Counted from the stretch's first letter, positions 7,204 through 17,434 are shown. The stretch is 64,000 bases of DNA from Segetibacter aerophilus (GCF_007991655.1 NZ_BJYT01000012.1:124001-188000); one strand, 5' to 3'. The notes: a model not told the origin generated them from the sequence alone. A program made the numbers and translations.

Positions 7204-10038
7204 TTACTTATTTAAAAGTATAGGTTCGCCAAAACCTAAGGCTGTCAATCTAGATAGTTGAGTTTTCGCATCACCTACTATCAACCAGAACATTTTATCG
7301 GCATCAAGGTATTTTTGCGACAGTTGTTTAATCTGCTCCACAGTCATATTTTTTACAATCTCTTCACGCTCCTTTACGTAATCCGGCTTCCAGCCGAACT
7401 TGCTGATGTTTTCGAGCATGGCCAGTTTTGATCCCAAAGTTTCAAAAGCTCTCGCATTGCTTTTTATCAGGAACGACTTTGTTGTCTCCAAATCTTTTTC
7501 ACTGTAATTCTTCCCATAATTCTGCAGGATTTCCTTTATCAATTGTGCAGACTCCAACGTGGCATTGGTTCTCACACTACTTCCAATGGTGAAAGGTCCT
7601 ACGCCGTTTGTACCGGAGAAGCCGGAGCTGATACCATAAGTGTATCCTTTCCCTTCGCGCAACTGTTGGGTGAGCTGCGATGCAAAACCTCCTCCGCCAA
7701 GTATATAATTCATAACAGATGCGGGGTAATAATCTTTGTCGGTAGCTGCCAGCGCAGGATAGCCAAAACGGATGACGGATTGTTTTGCATCAGGTACATC
7801 ATAAAAATACACCTGCGACTTTTCCGGAGCTTTAGGCGTAGTATAGGCTGGAATGTTTACAGGCTTACTTTTCCATTTTGCGATAAGACCAGATAATGGA
7901 GTCGTGATGGCTGTTTTGCCTAAAGACCCGACGACCTGCATGTGGGCAACTGATGGGGAAATGCTTTTGTCGTAAAATGCTTTCAGGTCGTCGAGCGTAA
8001 TTGCGTTAACGCTTTCAATAGTACCTAAGATGTTTTTTGAACGAATATTCTCTTTTCCGAAAATCAACTGGTTGTAGTTATTCTGAGCAATAGCATTTGG
8101 ATTGGCTTCCTGCTGCCGTATTTGACTTATCATGCTTTGCTTCAACAATTGAAATTCCTTTATATCCCAACGTGGCTCGAGTAGGATCTCCTGTAGCAAT
8201 CCGAGTGTGGCCTGGTAGTTTCTAGCCAAAGTATTTACCCTGATCCGTATATCCTCGGCACCGGCAAATACATTTATACTGGCACCTAATTGATCAATCG
8301 CTTCTTCCAGTTGCTCGGGTGTTTTTTTAATTGTCCCTTGTGTCATCATTCGCGCCACCAGGTTCGATACGCCTACTTTATTTGGATCTTCCAGTAACAA
8401 ACCTCCATCAATAACCAACTCAAATTGAACCAACGGAACTTCATTATTTTCTATTCCAAGAACACGTACCCCATTCGCTAGTTTTTCGCTCCACACAACC
8501 GGAATTTTTACCCGGGGAGCAGGGCCATAGGGAGGTTCTTTACTCCTATCGAAACTTGAAGGTGTACGCTCGTACGTTGCCTGTGCAGAAGGATCAATGG
8601 TACCTTCGGCGCCTTGCACAATTGCTTCTTCAGACACCTCTGCTTTTTTAGATCCTTCTAAGGCAAGTGCAGTCTTGCCCTTCGGTACGAAGCTGGTTGC
8701 TACGTAATTTTTGTTCTTAATGTATTTGTTATACACCCTCATTACATCTGCAGTTGTCACGGCGAGTGTGTTGTTTATATCTTTTTCAATAAAACCCGGG
8801 TTACCCGCGAAAATATTATACTGCGCTAACTGAGCTCCTTTACCTAATACGCTGGAAAGCGAATTGTAGAAGCGGGTTTCAAGACCTGCCTTAATCCGGC
8901 TAAGGTCTTTATCAGAAATACCCTCTTTTTCAAATTTTGCAAAAGCTTCGTTGATAGCTGCCGCAGCTTCATCCAAATCCTTATCTGAAAAAGCCCTCAC
9001 CGAAAGTTGCATTTGCCCCGCCAGCTCCGCCGTTTGGTTATACATGTTTACGTTCGGAGAAACTTTTTTGTCTTCTACCAGCACTTTGTAGAGGGGAGCT
9101 TTTTTACCATCAGAAAGATATTGAGCTAAAATTTCAAGAGGATACGCGTCCGGATGATAATCTTCAACTGTTACCCAGGCCATAGTCAGCTCAGGTAACC
9201 TCGCAAAGTTATCCTCGTGATAGAGCTTTGTTGTTTCCTTCACTAAGCCGGGTTTCTTTGCAAGAGGAGTCACCGCTTGCCCCTTTTTTATTTCGCTGAA
9301 ATATTTTTCAACCCATTTACGCGCCTGCAGTTTATCAAAGTCTCCAGCTACTACGAGCGTTACATTATTAGGTACATACCACCTTCTGAAAAACTCTTTT
9401 ACATCGGGCAGTGTGGCATTTTGCAGATCTTCCAATGAGCCTATCACTTGCCAGTTATATGGATGATCTTCCGGGTACAAGTGCTTGTCGATGACATACG
9501 AAGTATGGCCGTAAGGGTTGTTGTCGTAGCTCTGGCGCTTTTCATTTTTTACTACCTGTTTTTCTTTTGCCAGCACAGGTTCAGTAACGGTATTAATAAA
9601 CCAGCCCAACTTATCGGCCTCGGCCCAAAGCATTTTTTCCAGCGCGTCATTGGGAACAGTTTGCAGGTAATTTGTCCGGTCAGTGTTAGTAGATCCATTA
9701 GCGCCCGAGCCTCCAATTCTTGCCGTCATTTTATCGAGCCCGCCTTTGCCAAGGTTTTCTGATTCGAGAAACAAGAGATGCTCGAACAAATGAGCAAAAC
9801 CTGTGCGTCCGGGTTTTTCGCGCGCAGAACCAACATGGGCGGTTAATGAAACAGCCACGACGGGGTCAGAACGATCGATATGAAAGATTACCTGCAGCCC
9901 ATTGGGCAAAGTGAACTTTTCGTAATCGACTTTAAAAGTAGCTTTAGGAGCAGCAGCCTTTTGTGCACTGGCAAGAGTTGAGGTAAGTGCCAATGCAAAA
10001 GCAAAAAGAAGGTAAGATGTACGCATTGTTTTCTTCAT
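7204..10038 (-). CDS. Secreted M16-family zinc metallopeptidase, two-domain
   Basis: About 944 residues from the ATG at 10038 (MKKTMRTSYLLFAFALALTS...ASAQ, a good signal peptide); an ATG 12 bases upstream is also open. Two tandem M16 repeats are present. The first carries the inverted zinc motif H-L-F-E-H (residues 87-91 counted from the upstream Met). The second (from about residue 520) lacks it and contains GKGYTYGISSGFSG, matching the R/Y substrate-binding segment of inactive M16 halves. Full-length periplasmic M16B peptidases of this layout degrade peptides. It is monocistronic and ends at the hairpin near 7165. Confidence 0.92.
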   Translation of the reverse strand: MKKTMRTSYLLFAFALALTSTLASAQKAAAPKATFKVDYEKFTLPNGLQVIFHIDRSDPVVAVSLTAHVGSAREKPGRTGFAHLFEHLLFLESENLGKGGLDKMTARIGGSGANGSTNTDRTNYLQTVPNDALEKMLWAEADKLGWFINTVTEPVLAKEKQVVKNEKRQSYDNNPYGHTSYVIDKHLYPEDHPYNWQVIGSLEDLQNATLPDVKEFFRRWYVPNNVTLVVAGDFDKLQARKWVEKYFSEIKKGQAVTPLAKKPGLVKETTKLYHEDNFARLPELTMAWVTVEDYHPDAYPLEILAQYLSDGKKAPLYKVLVEDKKVSPNVNMYNQTAELAGQMQLSVRAFSDKDLDEAAAAINEAFAKFEKEGISDKDLSRIKAGLETRFYNSLSSVLGKGAQLAQYNIFAGNPGFIEKDINNTLAVTTADVMRVYNKYIKNKNYVATSFVPKGKTALALEGSKKAEVSEEAIVQGAEGTIDPSAQATYERTPSSFDRSKEPPYGPAPRVKIPVVWSEKLANGVRVLGIENNEVPLVQFELVIDGGLLLEDPNKVGVSNLVARMMTQGTIKKTPEQLEEAIDQLGASINVFAGAEDIRIRVNTLARNYQATLGLLQEILLEPRWDIKEFQLLKQSMISQIRQQEANPNAIAQNNYNQLIFGKENIRSKNILGTIESVNAITLDDLKAFYDKSISPSVAHMQVVGSLGKTAITTPLSGLIAKWKSKPVNIPAYTTPKAPEKSQVYFYDVPDAKQSVIRFGYPALAATDKDYYPASVMNYILGGGGFASQLTQQLREGKGYTYGISSGFSGTNGVGPFTIGSSVRTNATLESAQLIKEILQNYGKNYSEKDLETTKSFLIKSNARAFETLGSKLAMLENISKFGWKPDYVKEREEIVKNMTVEQIKQLSQKYLDADKMFWLIVGDAKTQLSRLTALGFGEPILLNK

Positions 10039-10050
10039 AATTGAGGGCAA

Positions 10051-10530
10051 AGATGAAAGAATTTAGTTGAAAAGATCGGCCTTATTGTTTTCGTTGGTTC
10101 ATAATACAAGCTGTATACTTTTAGATGTTTTTAGTAAAATAAGAAATCGGTCTTATTATCCTTTAAACCTTGGTGAGTTGTAATAGTTGAATTGATCCTT
10201 CAATACCGTTGCACTTGTTTTCCTGTTTGGGAAGAAGTGCTTAGAGAATTAACAGGACTATTGAGACAAAGCCTGCTGTTGATAGTCGCACGAAAGTACA
10301 AGGGAGTGACACAATGATGTTGAGAACAGCTCGAAAGCTGGCGCAATAAGTATTTGTGAAGTACATCAGTGACGATTGACTCAGGCTGTTGTTATTAAAG
10401 CGCCTATTGCGATAACTTCGTGTAGCTCATCTTGAGAAATTGAGATGGCTTAATTGAATGGAAGCAGTTGTAAAAACCAGAGCGAGAAACCAATCTGATC
10501 TGAAAGTAAACGGAGCTTAACCAAGAACAA
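10051..10530. other. Intergenic region with one repeat copy
   Basis: About 480 bases between divergent genes. It contains the dispersed repeat at 10296-10318 and no ORF that looks coding on either strand. Promoters for the M16 and GH43 genes must lie here. Confidence 0.5.
10296..10318 (-). repeat. Dispersed intergenic repeat, TTGTGTCAC subtype
   Basis: Minus-strand reading is ATCATTGTGTCACTCCC then TTGTAC, matching the copies at 5-22 and 26141-26165 apart from short indels. Confidence 0.65.
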
Positions 10531-11685
10531 ATGAAAAAAATTACAGGACTTTTATTGACAGTTTTTATGATAGGAAATAATGCGGGCGTGTTCGCTCAAC
10601 CAATAGCGAAATCAGAAGAGACTACTTATAAAAATCCGTTGCGGGTTACGTTTGGAGATCCATATGTACTGTATGTAAAAGGTGATCAATATTACATGTA
10701 CGGAACGGGTGGTGCCAAGAATGGCTTTGCGGCTTATTCGTCTATCGACCTCGTCAATTGGAAAAGTGAAGGACAGGTTTGGTTTGCAAATAATAAGAAG
10801 GGGTGGAGTGATAGCACGGCCGGATGGAACGGTGCTTATTGGGCGCCGGAAGTGTATGAGGTACGTGGCAAGTTTTATATGTTTTACAGCGCACAATGGA
10901 AAGTTAACCCAACGAAGGAATATGAAAACTTCAGGATAGGGGTTGCTGTTGCCGACAAACCTACCGGACCTTTTATCGACTTAAATGACAGGCCCATATT
11001 TGATCCCGGGTATCCTGTTATTGACGCAAATGTGCTGTTTGATAAAAACGGAAAGTTGTACCTCTATTATTCACGCGCTGCTTACAAACATCCTGTAAAA
11101 AGTGAGGTCGCTGATTGGGCAAAGAGCAAAGGCTGGTTTAATGAAATCGAAGAAAGTTGGGTATATGGAGTCGAATTAAAACCAGATTTTAGCGGCGTGA
11201 TTGGTGAGCCCGTATTGTTGTTGCGTCCGCCGGTGACAATGAAAGATAAACAAGCGGAATGGGAGAGTCGTTCTGTAACATCGAAGGAAGTCAATCGGCG
11301 GTGGACTGAAGGATCGGTAATATTTAAGAAGGGCAATGTCTATTACATCATGTATTCCGCCAACTATTTCGGCGGTAGAAATTATGCGGTAGGGTATGCA
11401 ACATCGAAAGGCCCGTTGGGACCTTTTAAAAAATCTGACGATAACCCTATCCTTGGTAAAGATGTAGACAAGGGTGGAATTGTAACTGGCACGGGGCACA
11501 ATAGCATTACCTATTCACCGGATGGTAAAGAAATGTTTTGTGTTTATCATGGCCGAACAACAGCCACGGGAGATAATCGTGTGGTTTTTGTTGATCGTAT
11601 GAAAATCTTAAAAGATGGTCGCCTGGTGGTAGAAGGTCCAACCACCAAACCGCAACCTTTACCATCAGGGATTAAAAAGAAATAA
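10531..11685 (+). CDS. Secreted glycoside hydrolase family 43 protein
   Basis: 384 residues with a signal peptide ending VFAQ near residue 23. The five-bladed propeller landmarks of GH43 are visible: the general base Asp43 in FGDPYVL, the pKa-tuning Asp165 in YPVIDANVLF, and the acid Glu260 in RRWTEGSVIF. Family members are arabinofuranosidases and xylosidases acting on plant hemicellulose side chains; the exact substrate cannot be read from sequence. No carbohydrate-binding module is fused and no SusC/SusD pair is adjacent, so this is a stand-alone enzyme rather than part of a utilisation locus. Confidence 0.9.
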   Translation: MKKITGLLLTVFMIGNNAGVFAQPIAKSEETTYKNPLRVTFGDPYVLYVKGDQYYMYGTGGAKNGFAAYSSIDLVNWKSEGQVWFANNKKGWSDSTAGWNGAYWAPEVYEVRGKFYMFYSAQWKVNPTKEYENFRIGVAVADKPTGPFIDLNDRPIFDPGYPVIDANVLFDKNGKLYLYYSRAAYKHPVKSEVADWAKSKGWFNEIEESWVYGVELKPDFSGVIGEPVLLLRPPVTMKDKQAEWESRSVTSKEVNRRWTEGSVIFKKGNVYYIMYSANYFGGRNYAVGYATSKGPLGPFKKSDDNPILGKDVDKGGIVTGTGHNSITYSPDGKEMFCVYHGRTTATGDNRVVFVDRMKILKDGRLVVEGPTTKPQPLPSGIKKK

Positions 11686-11881
11686 CGGCAATTCTCATAT
11701 AAAGTAAAATGTGCATTTTTTCCTCCTACTATAGTTTCCGGCTCCGGTTGAATTGTTCCAATTGTTATTGCTTGAAGCGTTTTTAAATCGTTAAACGAGC
11801 AGTTGAAGCAACTTCAAAAGTGATGTTAAAGGCGGGTAGCCGCAATGAAAGTTTGCTATATTTATTTCTCATTTTAGAACT

Positions 11882-12643
11882 ATGAAACGAATATTGTTAG
11901 TTGCCTTTGTGATGGCTTTTGCCTACGCTCCTTCTTTTTCGCAGTCTGATACAACCATCAAGTATTATTCGAAAAATGGCAAGGAAACAACGAAAGATAG
12001 TGCGGCGAGTTATGTAAAATTTTTCAGGCAATCGAACCTGTGGCACGGAATGGAATACTATACAAAAAGGAACGTGTTGAAATCGGAAGGGGACTATAAC
12101 GAAACAAATTTGCAAACGGCCGTTGGAAGTGTGAACTATTACAAGGAAGATGGAAAGCTGGACTACACGACCGAGTTCGCGGATGGAAAGCCTTTAAACA
12201 AAACATATTTCCACAAATCGGGCGATAAGAAATCATACACATTGTATTCGGATAAAGGGATACAACTTCAAAAGGGCTGGGATGAAAGCGGCAAGGAGTT
12301 AAAGGATTTTGTCGTCGAGCGCGAAGCCCAGTTTAAAGGCGGCACCGAAGGTTGGAAAAAATATTTAGAAAAGAATTTAAATCCTTCAATCCCCACAGCT
12401 GTTGGCGCACCTCCTGGCAATTATGAAGTCCAGGTACAATTCTTAGTTGATAAAGACGGAATACCTACAAACCTGAAAGCTGTTTCAGTACCACCCAAAT
12501 GCAAGGCATGCGGAGCAGAAGTATTAAGGGTCCTTAGAGAGTCTCCGAAATGGGATCCCGCAATATTGAATAATGAACCTGTTATTTATGAAACGACTCA
12601 AACCATTACTTTCCAACCTGTAGAAGGTGTAAAGAAAGGGTAA
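11882..12643 (+). CDS. Secreted protein with MORN-like repeats and TonB C-terminal-like domain
   Basis: 253 residues. Signal peptide (MKRILLVAFVMAFAYAPSFSQ). The middle has toxin/MORN-like strands (YYSKNGKETTKDSA, YYKEDGKLDYTTEFADGKPL) typical of Bacteroidota antitoxin-like/MORN proteins. The last 80 residues (VQVQFLVDKDGIPTNLKAVSV...EVLRVLRESPKWDPA) match the TonB/energy-transducer C-terminal fold. It lacks the N-terminal membrane anchor and proline-rich spacer of a true TonB, so it is probably a periplasmic protein with a borrowed TonB-C domain. Monocistronic; function unknown. Confidence 0.75.
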   Translation: MKRILLVAFVMAFAYAPSFSQSDTTIKYYSKNGKETTKDSAASYVKFFRQSNLWHGMEYYTKRNVLKSEGDYNETNLQTAVGSVNYYKEDGKLDYTTEFADGKPLNKTYFHKSGDKKSYTLYSDKGIQLQKGWDESGKELKDFVVEREAQFKGGTEGWKKYLEKNLNPSIPTAVGAPPGNYEVQVQFLVDKDGIPTNLKAVSVPPKCKACGAEVLRVLRESPKWDPAILNNEPVIYETTQTITFQPVEGVKKG

Positions 12644-12722
12644 TGCAATGCCGTTGGTACTATCGCTGACATTGCAATAACCTGATGAAATCATAATAGA
12701 AAAGCAGTTCGTTTTGACTGAC

Positions 12723-13979
12723 TTATTTTTTAAATAGAAGAGGCGTGAACTCAAGCAGGTAGCTTCTCCAATTGCTCCAAATATGACCCCTCGAGCTTTC
12801 AACATATTTATAGGGAAAATGTATTTTGTCTAGAATTTTTTTATACTCCTGCAACGGTTCGTATAGCATATCCGTTTTGCCTATTCCCATCCAATAAAGC
12901 TTGATACCTTTCTTCATCTGTGCAGCCAGCTTGTTTTCCAAATCATTGTAAGCCGGAAGGTTCATGTTCACTGTTTTGAAATTAATGCCTGGCGAAAAAA
13001 GTCCGACATAATCAAATAGATCAGGATGGTTGGCAGAAACAAACAACGAATGAAATCCCCCCATCGAAAGGCCCGCAACGGCTCTTTTAGATTTCATGGC
13101 CTGGGTACGATAATGCGTATCAACGAAATCGACGATCTCTTTAAAAGACAGCTCGTAGCTTCCTTCTTTGTAGCCGGGAAGGGTATTGCTCATAACAGGT
13201 CGATAAGCCAGGTTTTCTTTTGTTTCTCCCGGTGCTGCCTGCTTCGAAGGATTTCCGTTTGGCATCACCACGATCATTGGTTCAACTTTCCGCTCAGCAA
13301 TTAAGTTGTCCAAAATCCTTGGTACCGCGCCTAGCGTTACCCACGCTTCTTCGTCCCCGCCGCTGCCATGTAACAGGTACAGAACCGGGTATCTAGTTTT
13401 GCTCTCTTCGTATCCTGGCGGAGTGTAGACAGTCATCCGCCTGCTTGTTTTAAATGCTGTTGAAGGATACCACGTACGAGCCACACTACCGTGCGGGACC
13501 TCTTTTACGCTGTAATAATCGCCCTTTCCATTATTCGTGATTAAGACACTGAAAAGATTACCAACGTCCCTGCAGACAAAAGGATTAACCGGATCAAGCA
13601 GCTGAACACTATCAACGGTAAACGTATACAAGTACATGTCTGAAGGCAGGCTGGCAACAGTAAAACTCCACACACCACTTGCATCTTTTGTCATTGTGCC
13701 TTTCCCTCCGTCAGCCTCCCAATCACCTTTGATTGACACCGATTGTGCAAGAGGCGCTTTTAACCTAAACGTCACACTGTTCCCTTCACTTATCTGCGGA
13801 GAAACAAGGCTTCCCTGCCTAAAGCCGGTGTTTTGCTGTGCCCGTACTCCAAAACTCACGATTGCAGTTAAGATGATAGTTAGCACCTTTTTCGTAATCA
13901 ATTTTTGTAAAGCCAAAAATCGATTTGGGAGATTAAAACGGGCTTGTTTTCTTAAGGCTGGTTCTAGTGGATTTATCAT
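12723..13979 (-). CDS. Secreted esterase of the PF00756 (esterase D/feruloyl esterase) type
   Basis: 418 residues from the ATG at 13979. A signal peptide (KKVLTIILTAIVSFGVRAQ) begins only around residue 30, so the real start may be the TTG at 13901. An immunoglobulin-like/CBM48-like domain occupies about 55-155 (SVTFRLKAPLAQSVSIKGDW). The alpha/beta hydrolase catalytic domain follows, with Ser305 in the nucleophile elbow GLSMGG, an acid residue after GIGKTDMLYEP and the His in SRGHIWSNW. Relatives remove feruloyl or acetyl groups from plant xylan. It is convergent with the TonB-C-like gene. Confidence 0.88.
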   Translation of the reverse strand: MINPLEPALRKQARFNLPNRFLALQKLITKKVLTIILTAIVSFGVRAQQNTGFRQGSLVSPQISEGNSVTFRLKAPLAQSVSIKGDWEADGGKGTMTKDASGVWSFTVASLPSDMYLYTFTVDSVQLLDPVNPFVCRDVGNLFSVLITNNGKGDYYSVKEVPHGSVARTWYPSTAFKTSRRMTVYTPPGYEESKTRYPVLYLLHGSGGDEEAWVTLGAVPRILDNLIAERKVEPMIVVMPNGNPSKQAAPGETKENLAYRPVMSNTLPGYKEGSYELSFKEIVDFVDTHYRTQAMKSKRAVAGLSMGGFHSLFVSANHPDLFDYVGLFSPGINFKTVNMNLPAYNDLENKLAAQMKKGIKLYWMGIGKTDMLYEPLQEYKKILDKIHFPYKYVESSRGHIWSNWRSYLLEFTPLLFKK

Positions 13980-14380
13980 ATTTAGAAACTTACTTTTTAA
14001 AATTCAAATTGTTTATGGATGGAAAGGAAAGTATTTTTTATTCCACCATAATAAAGTTAGGGGGAAACTCACTGCTGTAATCATTAGTATTAAGACTTGG
14101 TCATCGGTATCTTGAACAGATAATAGACGGTAAATTTTTAGGATACAGACCTAGGTAACTCCGATTGATCATTGTTGCGTCGCATTTCGTTCATCGGTAG
14201 TTCTTCGATTTAACTTTCAAAGGTCTCTTAATCACTCTGACATTTCTGAGGTTGGAGCGGCAAGTGTTCCAGGTGCAATTGCGTTTGCCATTATTGTTTT
14301 GTACTTTGTTTTTCTCTCGCTTGCTATCCTTCCTGATACCCACCACCGAAACTTTATTCTTCACAAAAAAAAACAGTAAC
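13980..14380. other. Intergenic region between divergent genes with a 38-base repeat
   Basis: Holds the long form of the dispersed repeat at 14158-14195 and the promoters of the esterase and alcohol dehydrogenase genes. The frame of the dehydrogenase stays open upstream to 14252, but the extension crosses the spacer and does not look coding. Confidence 0.5.
14158..14195 (+). repeat. Dispersed repeat, 38-base ATTTCGTTCATC subtype
   Basis: Begins ACTCCGATTGATC, core ATTGTTGCGTCGCA, ends TTTCGTTCATC. The minus-strand copy at 28833-28870 differs at a single base over the full 38 bases. Confidence 0.9.
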
Positions 14381-15469
14381 ATGCTTGAAACTTCAGCTAT
14401 CGACATTAAGGAAGTAATTTCAGAAACTTTGCCTACCCGGGCTTATGCTGCCCAAAGTTCGACGTCACAATTAGAACCATGGAATTTTGAACGAAGGGCA
14501 CTTCGGCCTCGCGACGTTCTAATAGAAATTCGATATTGTGGCGTGTGTCACACCGATATTCACTTTTTAAAAAATGATCTTGGCTTCTCAGTTTATCCAT
14601 TAGTACCCGGACATGAAATAGTTGGGATTGTAACGCGGATAGGAGACCAGGTAAAAAAGTTTGGTGCGGGAGACATTGTAGGTGTAGGGTGTCTCGTCGA
14701 ATCTTGCAGGACTTGTGCGAATTGCATGGAAGGAGAAGAACAATATTGTCTTAATGGCGCCGTGTACACTTACAACGGAATAGAAAAAGAAACAGGCAAC
14801 AACACTTACGGTGGTTACTCAGACCAGATTGTTGTGAACGAAGATTTTGTTTTAAAAGTTTCTGATAAATTACCGTTGGACAAAGTAGCGCCTCTTTTAT
14901 GCGCTGGCATCACTACCTATTCACCCCTACGAAGATGGAACATAGGAAAAAATCACAGAGTTGCTATCATAGGGCTGGGCGGTTTAGGACATATGGCTAT
15001 AAAATTTGCACGTTCATTTGGAGCGGAGGTTACCCTGCTAAGTACTTCACCATCAAAGGAGCAGGATGCACTTGCATTAGGAGCTCATAAATTCGCCGTT
15101 ACAACAGACGAGGCAGAAGTGCAAAAGCTAGCAGGCTATTTTGATTTCATATTGGATACAATTTCTTCCCAGCATGATTTGAACGTTTATCTCGGTATGC
15201 TCAAGACTCACGGTTCACTTGTTTACCTCGGCATTGATCCTGCTCCATCACAAATAGCTTTGGTGTCAATGGTTTTTTCAGGTAAAAACTTGGCCGGTTC
15301 CCTCATTGGTGGAATTGCAGAGACACAGGAAATGCTAGACTATTGTGCTGAACATAATATAACATCCGATGTAGAGTTGATTGATATAAAAGACATCAAT
15401 CAAGCGTACGTAAGAATGGTAAACAAGGATGTTAAATACCGTTTTGTGATTGATATGGCTAGTTTGTAA
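14381..15469 (+). CDS. Zinc-dependent NAD(P) alcohol dehydrogenase (cinnamyl-alcohol-dehydrogenase-like)
   Basis: About 362 residues from the ATG at 14381. Medium-chain dehydrogenase with catalytic zinc ligands in CGVCHTDIHFL and GHEIVGIV, the structural zinc cluster CLVESCRTCANCMEGEEQYC, and the cofactor strand VAIIGLGGLGHMAIKFA. The pattern fits the YahK/CAD branch, which reduces aldehydes with NADPH. The WYL-type regulator gene 190 bases downstream in the same direction may control it (inference from proximity only). Confidence 0.92.
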   Translation: MLETSAIDIKEVISETLPTRAYAAQSSTSQLEPWNFERRALRPRDVLIEIRYCGVCHTDIHFLKNDLGFSVYPLVPGHEIVGIVTRIGDQVKKFGAGDIVGVGCLVESCRTCANCMEGEEQYCLNGAVYTYNGIEKETGNNTYGGYSDQIVVNEDFVLKVSDKLPLDKVAPLLCAGITTYSPLRRWNIGKNHRVAIIGLGGLGHMAIKFARSFGAEVTLLSTSPSKEQDALALGAHKFAVTTDEAEVQKLAGYFDFILDTISSQHDLNVYLGMLKTHGSLVYLGIDPAPSQIALVSMVFSGKNLAGSLIGGIAETQEMLDYCAEHNITSDVELIDIKDINQAYVRMVNKDVKYRFVIDMASL

Positions 15470-15657
15470 GCGCGACCAGATTTCTACTCCTTCAAGCTCA
15501 GCAATGGTAGAGCTGTAAATTATAGATTACCCTTAATGTGCCTGTTGCAGTTTTCAATTAACAGCAACAACGAATGAAGAAATTTTTCAAGAATTTACAA
15601 GGTGGCTAGCTAACTCTTACATACTGTTTACAATTATCTTTATTGTACAACTTCTGT

Positions 15658-16626
15658 ATGAATCGTATTGATCGTCTCGCTGCTATTGTTATACAACTTC
15701 AATCGAAGCGATTGGTGAAGGCGCAGGATATTGCTGACAAATTTTCGCTTAGTCTTCGTACAGTTTATCGAGATATTAAGGCTTTGGAGGAGGCAGGCGT
15801 GCCTGTAACAGGTGAAGCCGGAGTTGGCTACCGCCTGATGGAAGGTTATAAGCTTCCACCGGTTATGTTTAATGAAGATGAAGCTACTGCGCTATTAACC
15901 GCAGCTAAGCTAATGCAATCAATGAGTGATGAAAGTTCGTCCAAACATTACACTACTGCCCTTGATAAGATAAAAGCTGTATTAAGGCTGGCAGAAAAAG
16001 ATCATCTGCAGGAGATCGACGACCATATTGCAGTGGTTTCACATCCCGCAATTGCGCAAAGAAAGCCACCTGAATTACACCTTGCAAAAATCCTAAAGGC
16101 AATTGCATCCGCTTCAGTTCTAACAATCGATTATACCTCAATAGAAAAAAGGGAATCGGTACAACGAAATGTCGAACCAATAGGCATCTATTTCCAGGGC
16201 AGTCATTGGTACTTAATCGCTTTCTGTCAGTTAAGAAATGATTACAGAAACTTTCGAACTGACAAGATTAATAAGATCACGCTTTCGAACGAAAAAATTA
16301 AGCAAGCCCATCCTCCTTTGCAGACTTTTATCTGTCGGGTTACCGAACAAAGGCAGTTGCAAAAAGTGTTGATTGAGGTAGATAATCGCGTGCTCAAATA
16401 CTTGGGAGAACAGAAGTATTACAACGGTTTTGTGAGTGAGGAGGTCGTAGGTAATAAAGTACGAATGACATTTTTGAGCGGCTCCCTAAAAGGTTTTGCA
16501 CGGTGGTTTATGCTGTTTGGTGACCGGGCAAAGGTTATTGAACCAATAGAATTGAATAACCTGGTTGTGGAGATAGCTCGCGGCATTTTAAGTAACATAG
16601 AACAAGAGCAAATGGTGATAGCATAA
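15658..16626 (+). CDS. HTH/WYL-domain transcriptional regulator (YafY family)
   Basis: 322 residues from the ATG at 15658; a TTG 15 bases upstream is also open. The N-terminal winged helix (residues 1-60: MNRIDRLAAIVIQLQSKRLV, then LSLRTVYRDIKALEEAGVPV) precedes a WYL domain (GIYFQGSHWYLIAFCQLRNDYRNFR) and a C-terminal WCX region. Such proteins act as ligand-responsive repressors or activators. It sits between the alcohol dehydrogenase and DinB genes, all rightward. Confidence 0.9.
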   Translation: MNRIDRLAAIVIQLQSKRLVKAQDIADKFSLSLRTVYRDIKALEEAGVPVTGEAGVGYRLMEGYKLPPVMFNEDEATALLTAAKLMQSMSDESSSKHYTTALDKIKAVLRLAEKDHLQEIDDHIAVVSHPAIAQRKPPELHLAKILKAIASASVLTIDYTSIEKRESVQRNVEPIGIYFQGSHWYLIAFCQLRNDYRNFRTDKINKITLSNEKIKQAHPPLQTFICRVTEQRQLQKVLIEVDNRVLKYLGEQKYYNGFVSEEVVGNKVRMTFLSGSLKGFARWFMLFGDRAKVIEPIELNNLVVEIARGILSNIEQEQMVIA

Positions 16627-16755
16627 CCTCTTCCTTCTTACGTAGACGCTTATTTACATTAGAAAAAAGTTGTTGAACCCTACTGACATACTGTTGTCAC
16701 TGCCCACTTTTAGTTTTGCTGTAAATAAATAATTCACCTCAAAAAAGCTTAAAGT

Positions 16756-17247
16756 ATGTACACTGCAACAACAGATCAAATTGCTTCGGTTATCACTTCT
16801 CAAGAACTACTAGCACATTGGCAAGGCCACAGAAAGCTGACCCGCAAACTCATAGAAGCTTTTCCGGAAAAGGAATTTTTTGAATATTCTATTGGTGGTA
16901 TGCGCCCATTTGCAGCAATGATTAAAGAGCTTCTTGCTATTGCAGTTCCGGGGATAAGAGAGATAGTGCGCGGTGCCACAGAACAACTAGATGAAGACCT
17001 CAAAGAAGTGAACAGTAAGGCAAAGGTTCTTTCGCTGTGGGATAAGTCTACCGAGGAACTAAATAATTATTGGTCACAACTTTCTGACGAAAGATTTCAT
17101 GAGACCATCCTTGCTTTTGGTAAGTATGAAGGAACTGTTTATTCATCTATTCTTTACTTTATTGACAACGAAATACACCATCGTGGACAAGCTTATGTAT
17201 ACCTGCGATCACTTGGTATAGAACCTCCTGCTTTTTGGGATAGATAG
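16756..17247 (+). CDS. DinB-family four-helix protein
   Basis: 163 residues forming a DinB/YfiT-like four-helix bundle. The putative metal-binding histidines are in the first helix (HRKLTRKLI) and in the last (IDNEIHHRGQAYVYLRSLG). Family members include bacillithiol- and mycothiol-dependent transferases and many uncharacterised metal-dependent hydrolases. An upstream TAGTTTTG (16711-16718) fits the Bacteroidota -7 element. A strong terminator follows at 17278. Confidence 0.88.
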   Translation: MYTATTDQIASVITSQELLAHWQGHRKLTRKLIEAFPEKEFFEYSIGGMRPFAAMIKELLAIAVPGIREIVRGATEQLDEDLKEVNSKAKVLSLWDKSTEELNNYWSQLSDERFHETILAFGKYEGTVYSSILYFIDNEIHHRGQAYVYLRSLGIEPPAFWDR

Positions 17248-17277
17248 AACTAGATAACCTTCTGGTACCGCTAACGG

Positions 17278-17316
17278 AAAGAGCTCGTAGAAACAATGTT
17301 TTACGAGCTCTTTTTT
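17278..17316 (+). terminator. Intrinsic terminator after the DinB gene
   Basis: Hairpin AAAGAGCTCGTAGAAA / TTTTACGAGCTCTTT followed by a run of T. The stem is one of the strongest in the window. Confidence 0.9.
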
Positions 17317-17434
17317 TAAATGATTAAATCAGAACGCGGGACGGTTCTTAGCTGCAAAACATCAAAGAGTGATTTGTGCGTAGATTGGGGCTGCAATAAA
17401 CCTATTTACGTAACCATCTTTTAAACTGAAAATT

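Noticed and set aside
10682-10939. Overlapping frame inside the GH43 gene
   Set aside because: Shadow of a clearly coding frame.
14252-14380. Upstream extension of the alcohol dehydrogenase frame
   Set aside because: It crosses the intergenic spacer just after a dispersed repeat; the ATG at 14381 gives the standard family N-terminus.
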